A stretch of 64,000 nucleotides of DNA from JAJDXW01 sp965223775 (GTDB lineage: Bacteria; Pseudomonadota; Gammaproteobacteria; HK1). The stretch spans positions 3,286,001 to 3,350,000 of the forward strand of contig OZ245021.1 in the NCBI GenBank assembly GCA_965223775.1. Reading direction: 5' to 3'. Below, piece by piece: positions 15,572 through 24,182 of this stretch. The position numbers and the translations under genes are program-made. The stretch's first letter is position 1; the number at the start of each line of letters is the position of its first letter. Under the pieces are notes generated by a model. That model was not told the origin of the DNA. It did not search any database and saw nothing but the letters and a program-made list of their open reading frames with translations.

Positions 15572-17694
15572 GGTCCGAGGCGCTCCGCGGCCGGTGCGGG
15601 CCGACCGGGCGCCGCGGCGGGCGCCCGGATCATGACGAGGTTTTCCCATTCGTCGATTTCGAACCGTCCGCCGGGGCCGACCACCGCCGTCGACTCGCGC
15701 TCCTCGATGATCGCCGGTCCCGGAAAGCCGTCGCCGGGGCGAAGCGCATAGCGGTCGAAGACCGGGGTTTGCGTCGGGCGGCCCAATTCGGGGAAGCAGG
15801 CGGCCCGGGTCCCCTTGCGGACCACGCGATCTCCGCGAGCGGAACGGACCGCGGCGCCGTCCACGGTTGCCTGCCCCTCACCGCCCACCCGGGCGGCGAC
15901 CCGAACGTTGACCACCTCGATCTCCACCCCGGGGGGCACGCGGGAGAAGGCTCTCTCGTAAGCCACCCGGAACGCGTCCGCGATGCCGCCGGACGAGGCG
16001 GGCGTGTAGGGACCTTCGGGCAGCTCGACGACGAGCTCGAAGTCCTGGCCGCGGAATCGAAGATCGGCGGAGCGCACGACGTTCGCGGTGTCGGGAGCGA
16101 GTCCGGTGTGGGCCAGCACCGACCGGCACTCCCCTTCGAGCCGCCGGAACGTTGCCTCGAAGCGGGTCCAGTCAAGCCCGGCCAGGGATTCGGCCACGGT
16201 GGCGACCCGGTCCGCGCGCGCGGGCGCGAGCAGGAGCCCGAGGGCCGAGGCGACACCCGCGGAAGGTGGGCAGACGACACGCTCGATGCCGAGCCTCGCG
16301 GCGAGATACCAGGCATGGACCGGCCCCGCCCCGCCGGTCGCAAGCAGCACGTAGCGCCGGGGGTCGCGGCCGCGCTCGGCGATGTGGACCCGCGCCGCGC
16401 TCACCATGTTCTCGGTGACGACCTCGAAGATCCCCCGGGCGAGCTCGGTTCCGGCAAGCCCGCTCTGCGACTCCAGCGAGGCGAGGGCGGCAGTGGCCGC
16501 GCCGGGACAAAGAGTCATGCTCCCCCCGGCGAAGAATTCCGGGTCGAGGTAGCCGAGCACGAGGTCGGCGTCGGTGACCGTGGGCTCCCGCCCGCCGAGA
16601 CCGTAGCAGGCAGGCCCGGGGTCGGAGCCCGCGCTCTGCGGCCCTACCTTGAGCAGCCCGAGGTCGTCCACGCGGGCGATGCTGCCTCCGCCGGCCCCGA
16701 TCTCGATGAGGTCGAGGGCCGAGATCTTGAGCGGAAGCCCGCTTCCGGGGATGAAACGGCGTTCCCGGCAGGCCTCGAACGTGTGGGTGACGAGCGGTTC
16801 GCCGCCGTCGACGAGACACAGCTTGGCGGTCGTGCCCCCCATGTCGAACGCGAGCAGATCGTCGTGCCCGGCCCGGGCGCCGAACCATGCGGCGGAAATG
16901 GCCCCCGCCGCCGGACCGGACTCGAGCATCCGCACCGGGAATCGCCGCGCCTCGTGGACGTCCGTGAGGCCTCCGCTCGAGAGCATGAGGAGCACACGGC
17001 ACCCGATACCGCGGGCGGCGACCCGCTCCGCGAGCCGCTCGACGTAGCGATCGGCAAGCGGCATCAGGTACGCGTTCGCGACGGTGGTCGACAGCCGTTC
17101 GAACTCGCGTATCTCCGGGGCGACCTCCGAGGAGATCGCGAACGAGAGCGCGGGATACCGCTCCGCGAGGCGATCCCGTGCCCGGCGTTCGTGATCCGGA
17201 TTGGCGTAGGCGTGGAGGAAGACGATCGCGACCGCGTCCACACCGGTCCGCGCGAGCTCGGACATCGCCTCGTCGAGGGAATGCTCGTCGAGCGGGGCCA
17301 CCACCTCGCCGTTCGCGGCGAGCCGTTCCGTCGCCTCGAGCCGCCGGCCGCGCGGCACGAGCGGGGGCGGCTTGGTGATGGTGAGGTCGTAGAGCTCGAA
17401 CTTGCGCTCGCGCCCGATCTCGAGGGCGTCTCGAAAACCCCGGGTGGTAATGAGGCCGGTGCGCGCGCCCTTGCGCTCGATGAGGGTGTTGGTGAAAAGG
17501 GTGGTCGCGTGCACGACGCGTTCCACCGTGCCGGGGTCGAGCCGCGCGTCCGCGAGCAGTCCGGCGACGCCGGCCTCCACCCCCCGGGCCGGGTCGTCGC
17601 GGGTGGTCAGAACCTTGCGCGCGAAGGTTCGCTCCGCGCCGCGCGCAACGATGTCGGTGAACGTCCCGCCGATGTCGATCCCGAGCGACCACAT
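15568..17694 (-). CDS. hyuA: Hydantoinase A/oxoprolinase-type ATPase subunit (copy 1)
   Basis: A protein of 708 residues beginning MWSLGIDIGGTFTD, the actin-fold nucleotide-binding motif. FDMGGTTAKLCLV and GAGGGSIARVD further mark the HyuA family. It supplies the ATP-dependent activity in opening hydantoin- or oxoproline-like rings together with HyuB. An upstream extension to 17781 is possible but unlike the family, so the start at MWSLG is used. The preceding M20 hydrolase gene ends 125 bases upstream, so the genes can share a transcript. Confidence 0.9.
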   Translation of the reverse strand: MWSLGIDIGGTFTDIVARGAERTFARKVLTTRDDPARGVEAGVAGLLADARLDPGTVERVVHATTLFTNTLIERKGARTGLITTRGFRDALEIGRERKFELYDLTITKPPPLVPRGRRLEATERLAANGEVVAPLDEHSLDEAMSELARTGVDAVAIVFLHAYANPDHERRARDRLAERYPALSFAISSEVAPEIREFERLSTTVANAYLMPLADRYVERLAERVAARGIGCRVLLMLSSGGLTDVHEARRFPVRMLESGPAAGAISAAWFGARAGHDDLLAFDMGGTTAKLCLVDGGEPLVTHTFEACRERRFIPGSGLPLKISALDLIEIGAGGGSIARVDDLGLLKVGPQSAGSDPGPACYGLGGREPTVTDADLVLGYLDPEFFAGGSMTLCPGAATAALASLESQSGLAGTELARGIFEVVTENMVSAARVHIAERGRDPRRYVLLATGGAGPVHAWYLAARLGIERVVCPPSAGVASALGLLLAPARADRVATVAESLAGLDWTRFEATFRRLEGECRSVLAHTGLAPDTANVVRSADLRFRGQDFELVVELPEGPYTPASSGGIADAFRVAYERAFSRVPPGVEIEVVNVRVAARVGGEGQATVDGAAVRSARGDRVVRKGTRAACFPELGRPTQTPVFDRYALRPGDGFPGPAIIEERESTAVVGPGGRFEIDEWENLVMIRAPAAAPGRPAPAAERLGP

Positions 17695-17819
17695 GCGAGG
17701 AAGCCTAACCCGAATTCCCGGCCGAAGCCGCGCGGCGAAGGTATCGACCGACACCGGCGGCGGCGCGTCTCCAATGGCCAAGCGTCGGCGGAATCCTCAC
17801 CCTGACCCGAACCGGGATG

Positions 17820-19082
17820 TTACGCGCGCAGGTAGTCGAAGGCGGCGAGCGCGTGGGTGCGAAGCACGTGGCGGAACTCCTCGATGCTGACGCTCTCGTC
17901 GGGCGCCCCCATCCCCGCCGGCGAGCACCCGTGGACGAAGGCGGGAACGCCTCGCGCCCGCCAGAACCGGGTGTCGGTCCCACCCAGGCCAATGACCGGT
18001 CGCGGAGTGATACCGTCCGGTCCGGCGCGGGCGTTCCCCAGCAGGTGACCCACCATCTCATGCTCGGGGTCCGACCAGTTGGCCTCGATGTCTCCCGTGT
18101 CGAGCTCCTCGAGCCCGACGCCCGGAATGCGGTCCACGATCGAGGCGACGTCCGCCTTCACCTCGGCCCGGGAGATCCCGACCGGAAGCCGAAGGTCGAC
18201 GTCCAGCACGCACTTCGCCGGCAGCATGTTGATCGCGGTGCCTCCCTGAACGGTGCCGACGTTCACCGACACGCGGCGCATCACGGCCGCGGCGCCGGCC
18301 CCCAACGATGCTTCGATGGCCGCCCGTACTTCCGGCCGATCCAGGTTCGCCCGGACGACGCGCGGTTCGGCGGGCACCTTCGATTCGATGGTCTCGAGGT
18401 CCCGAACGAGACGCGCGGCCAGCCGGTTCGCGCTCGTGCCGGTGTGCGGATAGGCGCTGTGACCGCCCGGCGCCTCGATGGTGAACCGCAGCCACAACAT
18501 CGACTTCTCGCCGAACCGGACCGTCCCCGGACCGCTCGGCTCCGCGTTGAGCACGCAGTCTCCCAGCACCTCGCCGCCGCAATGCTCGGTCAGCCAGCCG
18601 GACCCCCACCGCCCCCCCGTCTCCTCGTCCGAGACCACGGTCAGGGTGACGCGGCCGGGAAGCTCGTTCCGCAACCGGTGAAGGTACGCGTGCGCGAAGA
18701 GGAGCGCCGTGGTTCCGCAGTTCATGTCGACGGTTCCACGGCCATGGACGCGCCCATCGGCGATGTCCCCGGAGAGCGGATCGCGCGACCAGGCCGAACG
18801 GTCGCCGACCGGAAACACGTCGAGATGGCCGTTCAGAACGAGGTGCCGGCCCTCCCCTCGCCCCGTAAACGGACTGATGAGGTTCGGCATGTTCGGGCGC
18901 GGGGCCTCGGTGCGGCAGGGAATGCCCTCCTCGGCGAGAAACCGGGACACGAGCTCGCACGCGGCGGTGGTGTCACCGGGTGGATTGCAGGAGTCGACCC
19001 GGGTGAGAGACTGGAGAAAGGCCACCTGGCGCGGACGTTCGGCCTCCAGCCAGCCGAGCAGCCGCTCCCGTGCCGCGGTCAT
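17820..19082 (-). CDS. M20-family amidohydrolase/deacylase
   Basis: A protein of 420 residues. The di-zinc site is visible: LNGHLDVFPV, GRGTVDMNCG, SDEETGG and the C-terminal HGCSPAGMGAPDE. This is the ArgE/DapE type of M20 peptidase, which hydrolyses N-acyl or N-carbamoyl amino acids. The start overlaps the HutI-like gene by ATGA. Next to HyuA/HyuB it could hydrolyse the N-carbamoyl or N-acyl amino acid formed by ring opening, a role played by HyuC-type enzymes in hydantoin pathways; this assignment is inference. Confidence 0.88.
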   Translation of the reverse strand: MTAARERLLGWLEAERPRQVAFLQSLTRVDSCNPPGDTTAACELVSRFLAEEGIPCRTEAPRPNMPNLISPFTGRGEGRHLVLNGHLDVFPVGDRSAWSRDPLSGDIADGRVHGRGTVDMNCGTTALLFAHAYLHRLRNELPGRVTLTVVSDEETGGRWGSGWLTEHCGGEVLGDCVLNAEPSGPGTVRFGEKSMLWLRFTIEAPGGHSAYPHTGTSANRLAARLVRDLETIESKVPAEPRVVRANLDRPEVRAAIEASLGAGAAAVMRRVSVNVGTVQGGTAINMLPAKCVLDVDLRLPVGISRAEVKADVASIVDRIPGVGLEELDTGDIEANWSDPEHEMVGHLLGNARAGPDGITPRPVIGLGGTDTRFWRARGVPAFVHGCSPAGMGAPDESVSIEEFRHVLRTHALAAFDYLRA

Positions 19083-20317
19083 GCTACCGACCGCAGACCT
19101 GAAGCTTCGTGGACCACGGCCCCGTTCTTGACGACCAGGATGCAGTCGCAGCCTCCGATCTGGTAGGCGATCCCGCGCGGATCGTCCGTGTCCCACACCG
19201 CGAGGTCGGCGGCCCGGCCGATCGCGATCCGTCCCGCCTGCTCCGCAAGACCGAGGGCGCGGGCGCCGTTTACCGTGAACCCGCGGAGCGCCTCCTGCGG
19301 CGTCAACCGGAAGAGGTAGCAGGCGAGGTGCATCTGGGACGCCGGGGAGACGGTCGGCGAGCTCACCGGATTCGAGTTCGTCGCGAGGGCCATCGGCACA
19401 TCGAGATCGCGGAACAGGGCGACGGGCGGCTTTCGCGTCTCGTGAAAGGTCAGGTGTGCGCCGGGAAGGAGGGTTGCGACGGTGCCCGCCTCCGCCATCG
19501 CCTCCACCGTCGCCCGCGAGGCATATTCGAGGTGGTCGGCGGAGAGCCCGCGGTACTTCGCAACGACCCCGCCCGCCCCGAAGTCCGTGTACTGGTCGGC
19601 GTGGAGCTTGACCGGGAGGCCGAAGGATTGCGCGCAGTCGAAAAGGCGCCCGATCTGCCCGTGGTTGTATCCGTTCTGGTCGCAGAAGCCGTCGACCTGG
19701 TCGACGATCCCCTGTCGCGCCGCCTCGGGCAGGACCTCCTCGCACATGAACGTTACGTAGTCGTCGCGCCGCCCGGCGAACTCCTCGGGGGGAAGCCCGT
19801 GCGCGCCGAGGTAGGTGGACACCACGGTAACCGGCAGATCGCGGCCGAGCGCGCGCGACACCCGCATCTGGCGGAGCTCGGTCTCCTTGTCGAGCCCGGC
19901 GCCGGACTTGCTCTCGACGGTGGTGACTCCGTTCGCGACGAGCCGGCTCATGCGGCGCCGGCTCGCCGCGTAGAGCGCCTCTTCGGAGAGCGCGCGGGTG
20001 CGTCTCGTCATCTCCCAGATCCCGGCCCCCGCGGGCTCGAGATCCCACCGCCCGCCGCCCTGCGACAGCACCTCGAAGTCGAGCAGGCCCTCCTCCCCGT
20101 ACACGATGTGGGTATGCGGGTCGACGAGCCCCGGAGTCACGACCTTGCCCCCGAGGTCGCGGACCGACGCGGCCCCCCCGGCCGGCGCGGTTCCGCTCGG
20201 CCCCATCCAGGCAATCTTGCCGTCCGTGATCGCGAGCGCTCCGTCCTCGATCAGCCCGTACGGCCGATCGCCGTCCATGGTCGCCAGACTTGCGTTCGTC
20301 AGCAGCAGGTCAAACAT
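19079..20317 (-). CDS. hutI: Imidazolonepropionase-like amidohydrolase
   Basis: A protein of 412 residues, the normal HutI length. The metal site motif VDPHTHIVYG is followed by FEVLSQGGGRW; canonical HutI has HTHLVFGG and a similar QGGG loop. STYLGAHGLPPEE, VDQVDGFCDQNGY and KLHADQYTDFGAGGVVAKY all fit HutI. HutI hydrolyses 4-imidazolone-5-propionate to formiminoglutamate in histidine breakdown. No hutU, hutH, hutF or hutG is nearby. The loop after the first metal motif departs from standard HutI, so a related imidazolone or cyclic amide substrate is possible. Confidence 0.82.
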   Translation of the reverse strand: MFDLLLTNASLATMDGDRPYGLIEDGALAITDGKIAWMGPSGTAPAGGAASVRDLGGKVVTPGLVDPHTHIVYGEEGLLDFEVLSQGGGRWDLEPAGAGIWEMTRRTRALSEEALYAASRRRMSRLVANGVTTVESKSGAGLDKETELRQMRVSRALGRDLPVTVVSTYLGAHGLPPEEFAGRRDDYVTFMCEEVLPEAARQGIVDQVDGFCDQNGYNHGQIGRLFDCAQSFGLPVKLHADQYTDFGAGGVVAKYRGLSADHLEYASRATVEAMAEAGTVATLLPGAHLTFHETRKPPVALFRDLDVPMALATNSNPVSSPTVSPASQMHLACYLFRLTPQEALRGFTVNGARALGLAEQAGRIAIGRAADLAVWDTDDPRGIAYQIGGCDCILVVKNGAVVHEASGLRSVA

Positions 20318-20344
20318 CGAATCGGCTCTCCTTTGTCCGTTACT

Positions 20345-20594
20345 TCATCCCGCGAGCCCGGTCTCGGCGATGACCGGAAAGATCTCGTAGAGCTCGCCCG
20401 TGTCGTACCCCGGGAAGCGCACCGGGTGGTATTCGCAGGTCGACACCTTGAAGGCGCAGGCGCCCGCCTCGGCCATCTCGAGGATCCCGTCCCGCCGGCG
20501 CCCTTTCGTGCCGTGGCGTACAGGGCGACGTCCACGGCCGCGAGCCGCTCCATCGCATCGACCTTGCGCCGCAGCCGCTCCACCGAGTTCACCG
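20345..20594 (-). pseudogene. Remnant of a dihydroorotase/hydantoinase-family amidohydrolase
   Basis: Two adjacent frames carry pieces of one protein. The first reads VERLRRKVDAMERLAAVDVA and LYATARKG; after a shift the second reads ILEMAEAGACAFKVSTCEY then HPVRFPGYDTGELYEIF and ends AETGLAG at a TGA. The piece GACAFKVSTCEYHPVRFPG resembles the middle of cyclic amidohydrolases (allantoinase, dihydropyrimidinase, dihydroorotase). Only about 80 residues of a 400-plus-residue family survive, with a frameshift near 20498. It lies between pyruvate carboxylase and the HutI-like gene, where an intact hydantoinase would have made sense. Confidence 0.65.
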
Positions 20595-20639
20595 GGCCAG
20601 GCTCGCAGCCGCAAGGTACCGGACCACGGGTCGCGTGGA

Positions 20640-23600
20640 CTATGCACCTTCGCGCGCATATTCGAGCAGGAGATCCTTCGCGTCCACCCCCTGTCCGGCC
20701 GCGACATGCAGGGCCGCGATCGTGCCGTCGCGCTCGGCGTGCAGCGCGGTCTCCATCTTCATCGCCTCGATGGTCACGAGGAGATCGCCGGCCACCACCG
20801 GACGCCCCGCCGACACCGCCACCGAGGCCACCACCCCGGGCATCGGCGCGGATACGTGGCAGGCATTGGCCGGGTCGGCCTTGGGGCGACGCGCCACGCT
20901 GGCCGCCACCTCGCGGTTCTCGATCTTGACGCTCCGCGGCTGGCCGTTCAGCTCGAAGAACACCCGGACGTTCCCCTCCTCGTCGGTCTCCCCGATGGCA
21001 AGGCAACGGATGACGAGGGTGAGCCCCCGTTCGAGATCGATCGAGATCTCCTGTCCCGGGGGGAGTCCGTAGAAGTAGACCTCGGTCGGCAGGACCGACA
21101 CCGGACCATACCGGGTGCGATGCTCCGCGTAGTCGATGAAGACCTTCGGATACAGGAGATACGAATAGAGCTCCTCTTCCGAGAGCGTCCAGCCCGTCGC
21201 CGCCTCGGCCTTCGCCCGGGCCGCCCGGAGGTCCGCCGGGGGGAGCGCGGCGCCGGGCCGCCCTTCGATCGGCTTCTCACCCTTCAGGATCTTTCGCGAA
21301 AGGGCCTCCGGGAATCCTCCCGGCATCTGTCCGAGCTCGCCCCGGAACAGACCGACGACCGACTCGGGAAACGCGATCTCGCGGTCGATGTCCTCGACGT
21401 CCGCCCGGGCAAGCCCGCCGGCGACCATCACCAGGGCGAGGTCGCCGACCACCTTCGAGGTCGGGGTGACCTTGATGATGTCGCCGAACATCCGGTTCAC
21501 CTCGGCATAGGCGTTCGCCACCTCGTGCCAGCGCTCGGCGAGGCCGAGCGCGCGCGCCTGCTCGCGCAGGTTCGTGAACTGCCCGCCCGGCATCTCGTGC
21601 AGGTAGACCTCCGAGGCCGGAGCCCGCATGTCGGTCTCGAACGCGGCGTACCGCGCGCGAACCGCCTCCCAGTAGTCGGAGAACTCCCGGACGCGGGCCG
21701 GATCGAGCCCGGTGTCCCGCGGCTGGCGCCGCAGCGCCTCGACGACCGAGCCGAGACAGGGCTGGGAGGTGAAGCCCGAGAGGCTGTCCATCGCGAGGTC
21801 GATCGCATCGACCCCGGCGTCCACCGCGGCAAGGACGCTCGCCGCGGCGACCCCGGAGGTGTCGTGGGTGTGGAAGTGGACCGGCAGCCCGGTCTCCTCC
21901 CGGAGCGCCGCGACGAGCGCGCGCGCCGCCGCGGGCTTCAGCAGCCCCGCCATGTCCTTGATCCCGAGGACGTGGGCGCCCGCGTCGCGCAGCTCGTGCG
22001 CCATCGCCACGTAGTAGTCGAGGTCGTAGCGAGCGCGGTCGGGGTCGTGCAGGTCCGCCGTGTAGCAGATGGCCGCCTCGCAGATCCGGCCCGTCTCGCG
22101 GACCGCATCGATGGAGATGCGCATGTTCTCGACCCAGTTGAGGGGATCGAAGATGCGAAAGACGTCGATGCCGGACTCGGCGGCCCGGGCAATGAAGCCG
22201 CGCACGACGTTGTCCGGATAGTTGGTGTACCCGACCGCGTTCGACGCACGGACCAGCATCTGCAGCAGGATGTTCGGAACACGGGTACGAACCGCGCGGA
22301 GCCGCTCCCAGGGCGACTCGCCGAGGAAGCGCATCGCCACGTCGAACGTCGCCCCGCCCCAGCACTCGAGCGAGAAGAGATCCGGCAGGTTGCGCGCGTA
22401 CGCGTCCGCGATCCGGCGAATGTCGTCGGTCCTCATCCGGGTCGCGAGGAGCGACTGGTGGGCGTCGCGCATCGTCGTGTCGGTCACGAGAACCCGGGTC
22501 TCGCCGCGCATCCACGCAGCGACCGCTTCGGGACCCTCGGCGTCCAGCAGCGCCTTGGCGCCGCCGGTCCGGACGCCCCCCGACGGCCCCGCCGGCCGCG
22601 GCGGGCGCGGGGTCTGCGCATGGAGCGGCGGCGTGGGCCGGCCCGCCACCTCCGGATGGCCGTTGACCGTCACCTCGGCGACGTAGCGCAGCAGCCGGCT
22701 CGCGCGATCGCGCGGGCGCGGGAAGGAGAGAAGCTCCGGTTGGTCGTCGATGAAGCGGGTCGTGACCCGGCCGTGCCGGAACGCCTCGTCGCCGACGAGC
22801 CGCTCCAGGAAGGCGATGTTGGTGGCGACCCCCCGGATCCGGAACTCGCGGAGCGCGCGCCGCATGCGCCCGATCGCGTCCGCCCGGGACGGCGCCCACA
22901 CGGTGACCTTCTCGAGAAGGGAGTCGTAGTGGCGGGTGATGACCGCGCCCGCGTAGGCGGTGCCGCCGTCGAGGCGGACCCCGAAGCCGGTCGCGGCCCG
23001 GTAGGCGGTGATCCGCCCGTAGTCGGGGATGAAGCGATCGAGGGGATCCTCGGTCGTGATCCGGCACTGCACCGCGTGTCCCCTGAGCGCGATGGCCTCC
23101 TGCGGCGGGCAGGCGGCCTCCGGTTCCTCCCCGATGTCGCCTCCCTCCGCGATCCGGATCTGGGCCCGCACGAGGTCGATCCCGGTCACCTGCTCGGTGA
23201 CGGTGTGCTCGACCTGGATGCGCGGGTTCACCTCGATGAAGTGGAAGCGCCCGGTGTCGAGATCGTGCAGGAACTCCACGGTGCCCGCGTTGAGATAGTC
23301 CGACTCGCGCGCGATGGCAAGCGCGTATCCGGTGAGCTCCTCGCGCTCCTGCGGCCCGAGCCCGGGGGCCGGGGCGCACTCCACGATCTTCTGGTTGCGA
23401 CGCTGCACGGAGCAGTCGCGCTCGAAGAGGTGGACGACGCGGCCATGGGCATCCGCCAGCACCTGGACCTCGAGGTGGCGGGCCCGCCCGACGAAGCGCT
23501 CGAAGTAGACTTCGTCCTTGCCGAAGGCGGCAGCCGCCTCGCGCCGCGCCGCGAGCAATGCCGCCTCGAACCCGTCCGGACTCGCGACGACCCGCATGCC

Positions 23601-24107
23601 GCGCCCGCCTCCGCCCCAGCTCGCCTTGAGGATCCCGGGAAAGCCGACCTTGCGCGCGATGTCGAGGGCGGCCCCGGGGTCCTCGGGCAGAGCATCCGTC
23701 GCGGGAACCGTGGGCACCCCCGCCGCTGTCGCGATGGCCCGCGCGGAGACCTTGTCGCCGAGCCGGCGCAGCGTCTCGGGACGCGGTCCGATGAAGGCGA
23801 TTCCCGCCGCGAGGCAGGCCTCCGCGAACTCCGGCGATTCGGACAGGAACCCGTAGCCCGGGTGGATGGCGTCGGTCCCGGTCTCGACCGCAACCGCGAT
23901 GATGTCGTCCACCGCGAGGTAGGCGGTGACCGGTCCCAGGCCCTCGCCGATGCGGTAGGACTCGTCGGCCTTGGAGCGATGGAGGGAAAGCCGGTCCTCG
24001 TCGGCGAATACCGCGACCGTGGCCTTGCCCATCTCGTTGGCCGCGCGCAGGACGCGAATCGCGATCTCTCCGCGATTCGCGACCAGGATTCTCGCGAACT
24101 CGCTCAC
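20640..24107 (-). CDS. pyc: Pyruvate carboxylase
   Basis: A protein of 1155 residues, the usual length. Residues 1-450 are the biotin carboxylase (ILVANRGEIAIRVLRAANEM, GGGGRGM, FIEVNPRIQVEHTVTEQ). The carboxyltransferase starts near residue 540 with DTTMRDAHQSLLATRMRT and has FSLECWGGATFDV and the metal-site HFHTHDTSG. The C-terminal biotinyl domain carries IEAMKMET near residue 1117. It makes oxaloacetate from pyruvate, refilling the TCA cycle. The GTG at 24107 is chosen because VSEFARILVANRG matches the family and GGAAGGA lies upstream. It sits in the middle of the hyu block, 75 bases after hyuA2. Confidence 0.95.
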   Translation of the reverse strand: MSEFARILVANRGEIAIRVLRAANEMGKATVAVFADEDRLSLHRSKADESYRIGEGLGPVTAYLAVDDIIAVAVETGTDAIHPGYGFLSESPEFAEACLAAGIAFIGPRPETLRRLGDKVSARAIATAAGVPTVPATDALPEDPGAALDIARKVGFPGILKASWGGGGRGMRVVASPDGFEAALLAARREAAAAFGKDEVYFERFVGRARHLEVQVLADAHGRVVHLFERDCSVQRRNQKIVECAPAPGLGPQEREELTGYALAIARESDYLNAGTVEFLHDLDTGRFHFIEVNPRIQVEHTVTEQVTGIDLVRAQIRIAEGGDIGEEPEAACPPQEAIALRGHAVQCRITTEDPLDRFIPDYGRITAYRAATGFGVRLDGGTAYAGAVITRHYDSLLEKVTVWAPSRADAIGRMRRALREFRIRGVATNIAFLERLVGDEAFRHGRVTTRFIDDQPELLSFPRPRDRASRLLRYVAEVTVNGHPEVAGRPTPPLHAQTPRPPRPAGPSGGVRTGGAKALLDAEGPEAVAAWMRGETRVLVTDTTMRDAHQSLLATRMRTDDIRRIADAYARNLPDLFSLECWGGATFDVAMRFLGESPWERLRAVRTRVPNILLQMLVRASNAVGYTNYPDNVVRGFIARAAESGIDVFRIFDPLNWVENMRISIDAVRETGRICEAAICYTADLHDPDRARYDLDYYVAMAHELRDAGAHVLGIKDMAGLLKPAAARALVAALREETGLPVHFHTHDTSGVAAASVLAAVDAGVDAIDLAMDSLSGFTSQPCLGSVVEALRRQPRDTGLDPARVREFSDYWEAVRARYAAFETDMRAPASEVYLHEMPGGQFTNLREQARALGLAERWHEVANAYAEVNRMFGDIIKVTPTSKVVGDLALVMVAGGLARADVEDIDREIAFPESVVGLFRGELGQMPGGFPEALSRKILKGEKPIEGRPGAALPPADLRAARAKAEAATGWTLSEEELYSYLLYPKVFIDYAEHRTRYGPVSVLPTEVYFYGLPPGQEISIDLERGLTLVIRCLAIGETDEEGNVRVFFELNGQPRSVKIENREVAASVARRPKADPANACHVSAPMPGVVASVAVSAGRPVVAGDLLVTIEAMKMETALHAERDGTIAALHVAAGQGVDAKDLLLEYAREGA

Positions 24108-24182
24108 TGCTCCGTCCTTCCCGTCTCTGAACCTCACGCCCCAACCCTGCCGCCCGGGGACCACCCTGGACCCGTTCTTCGT

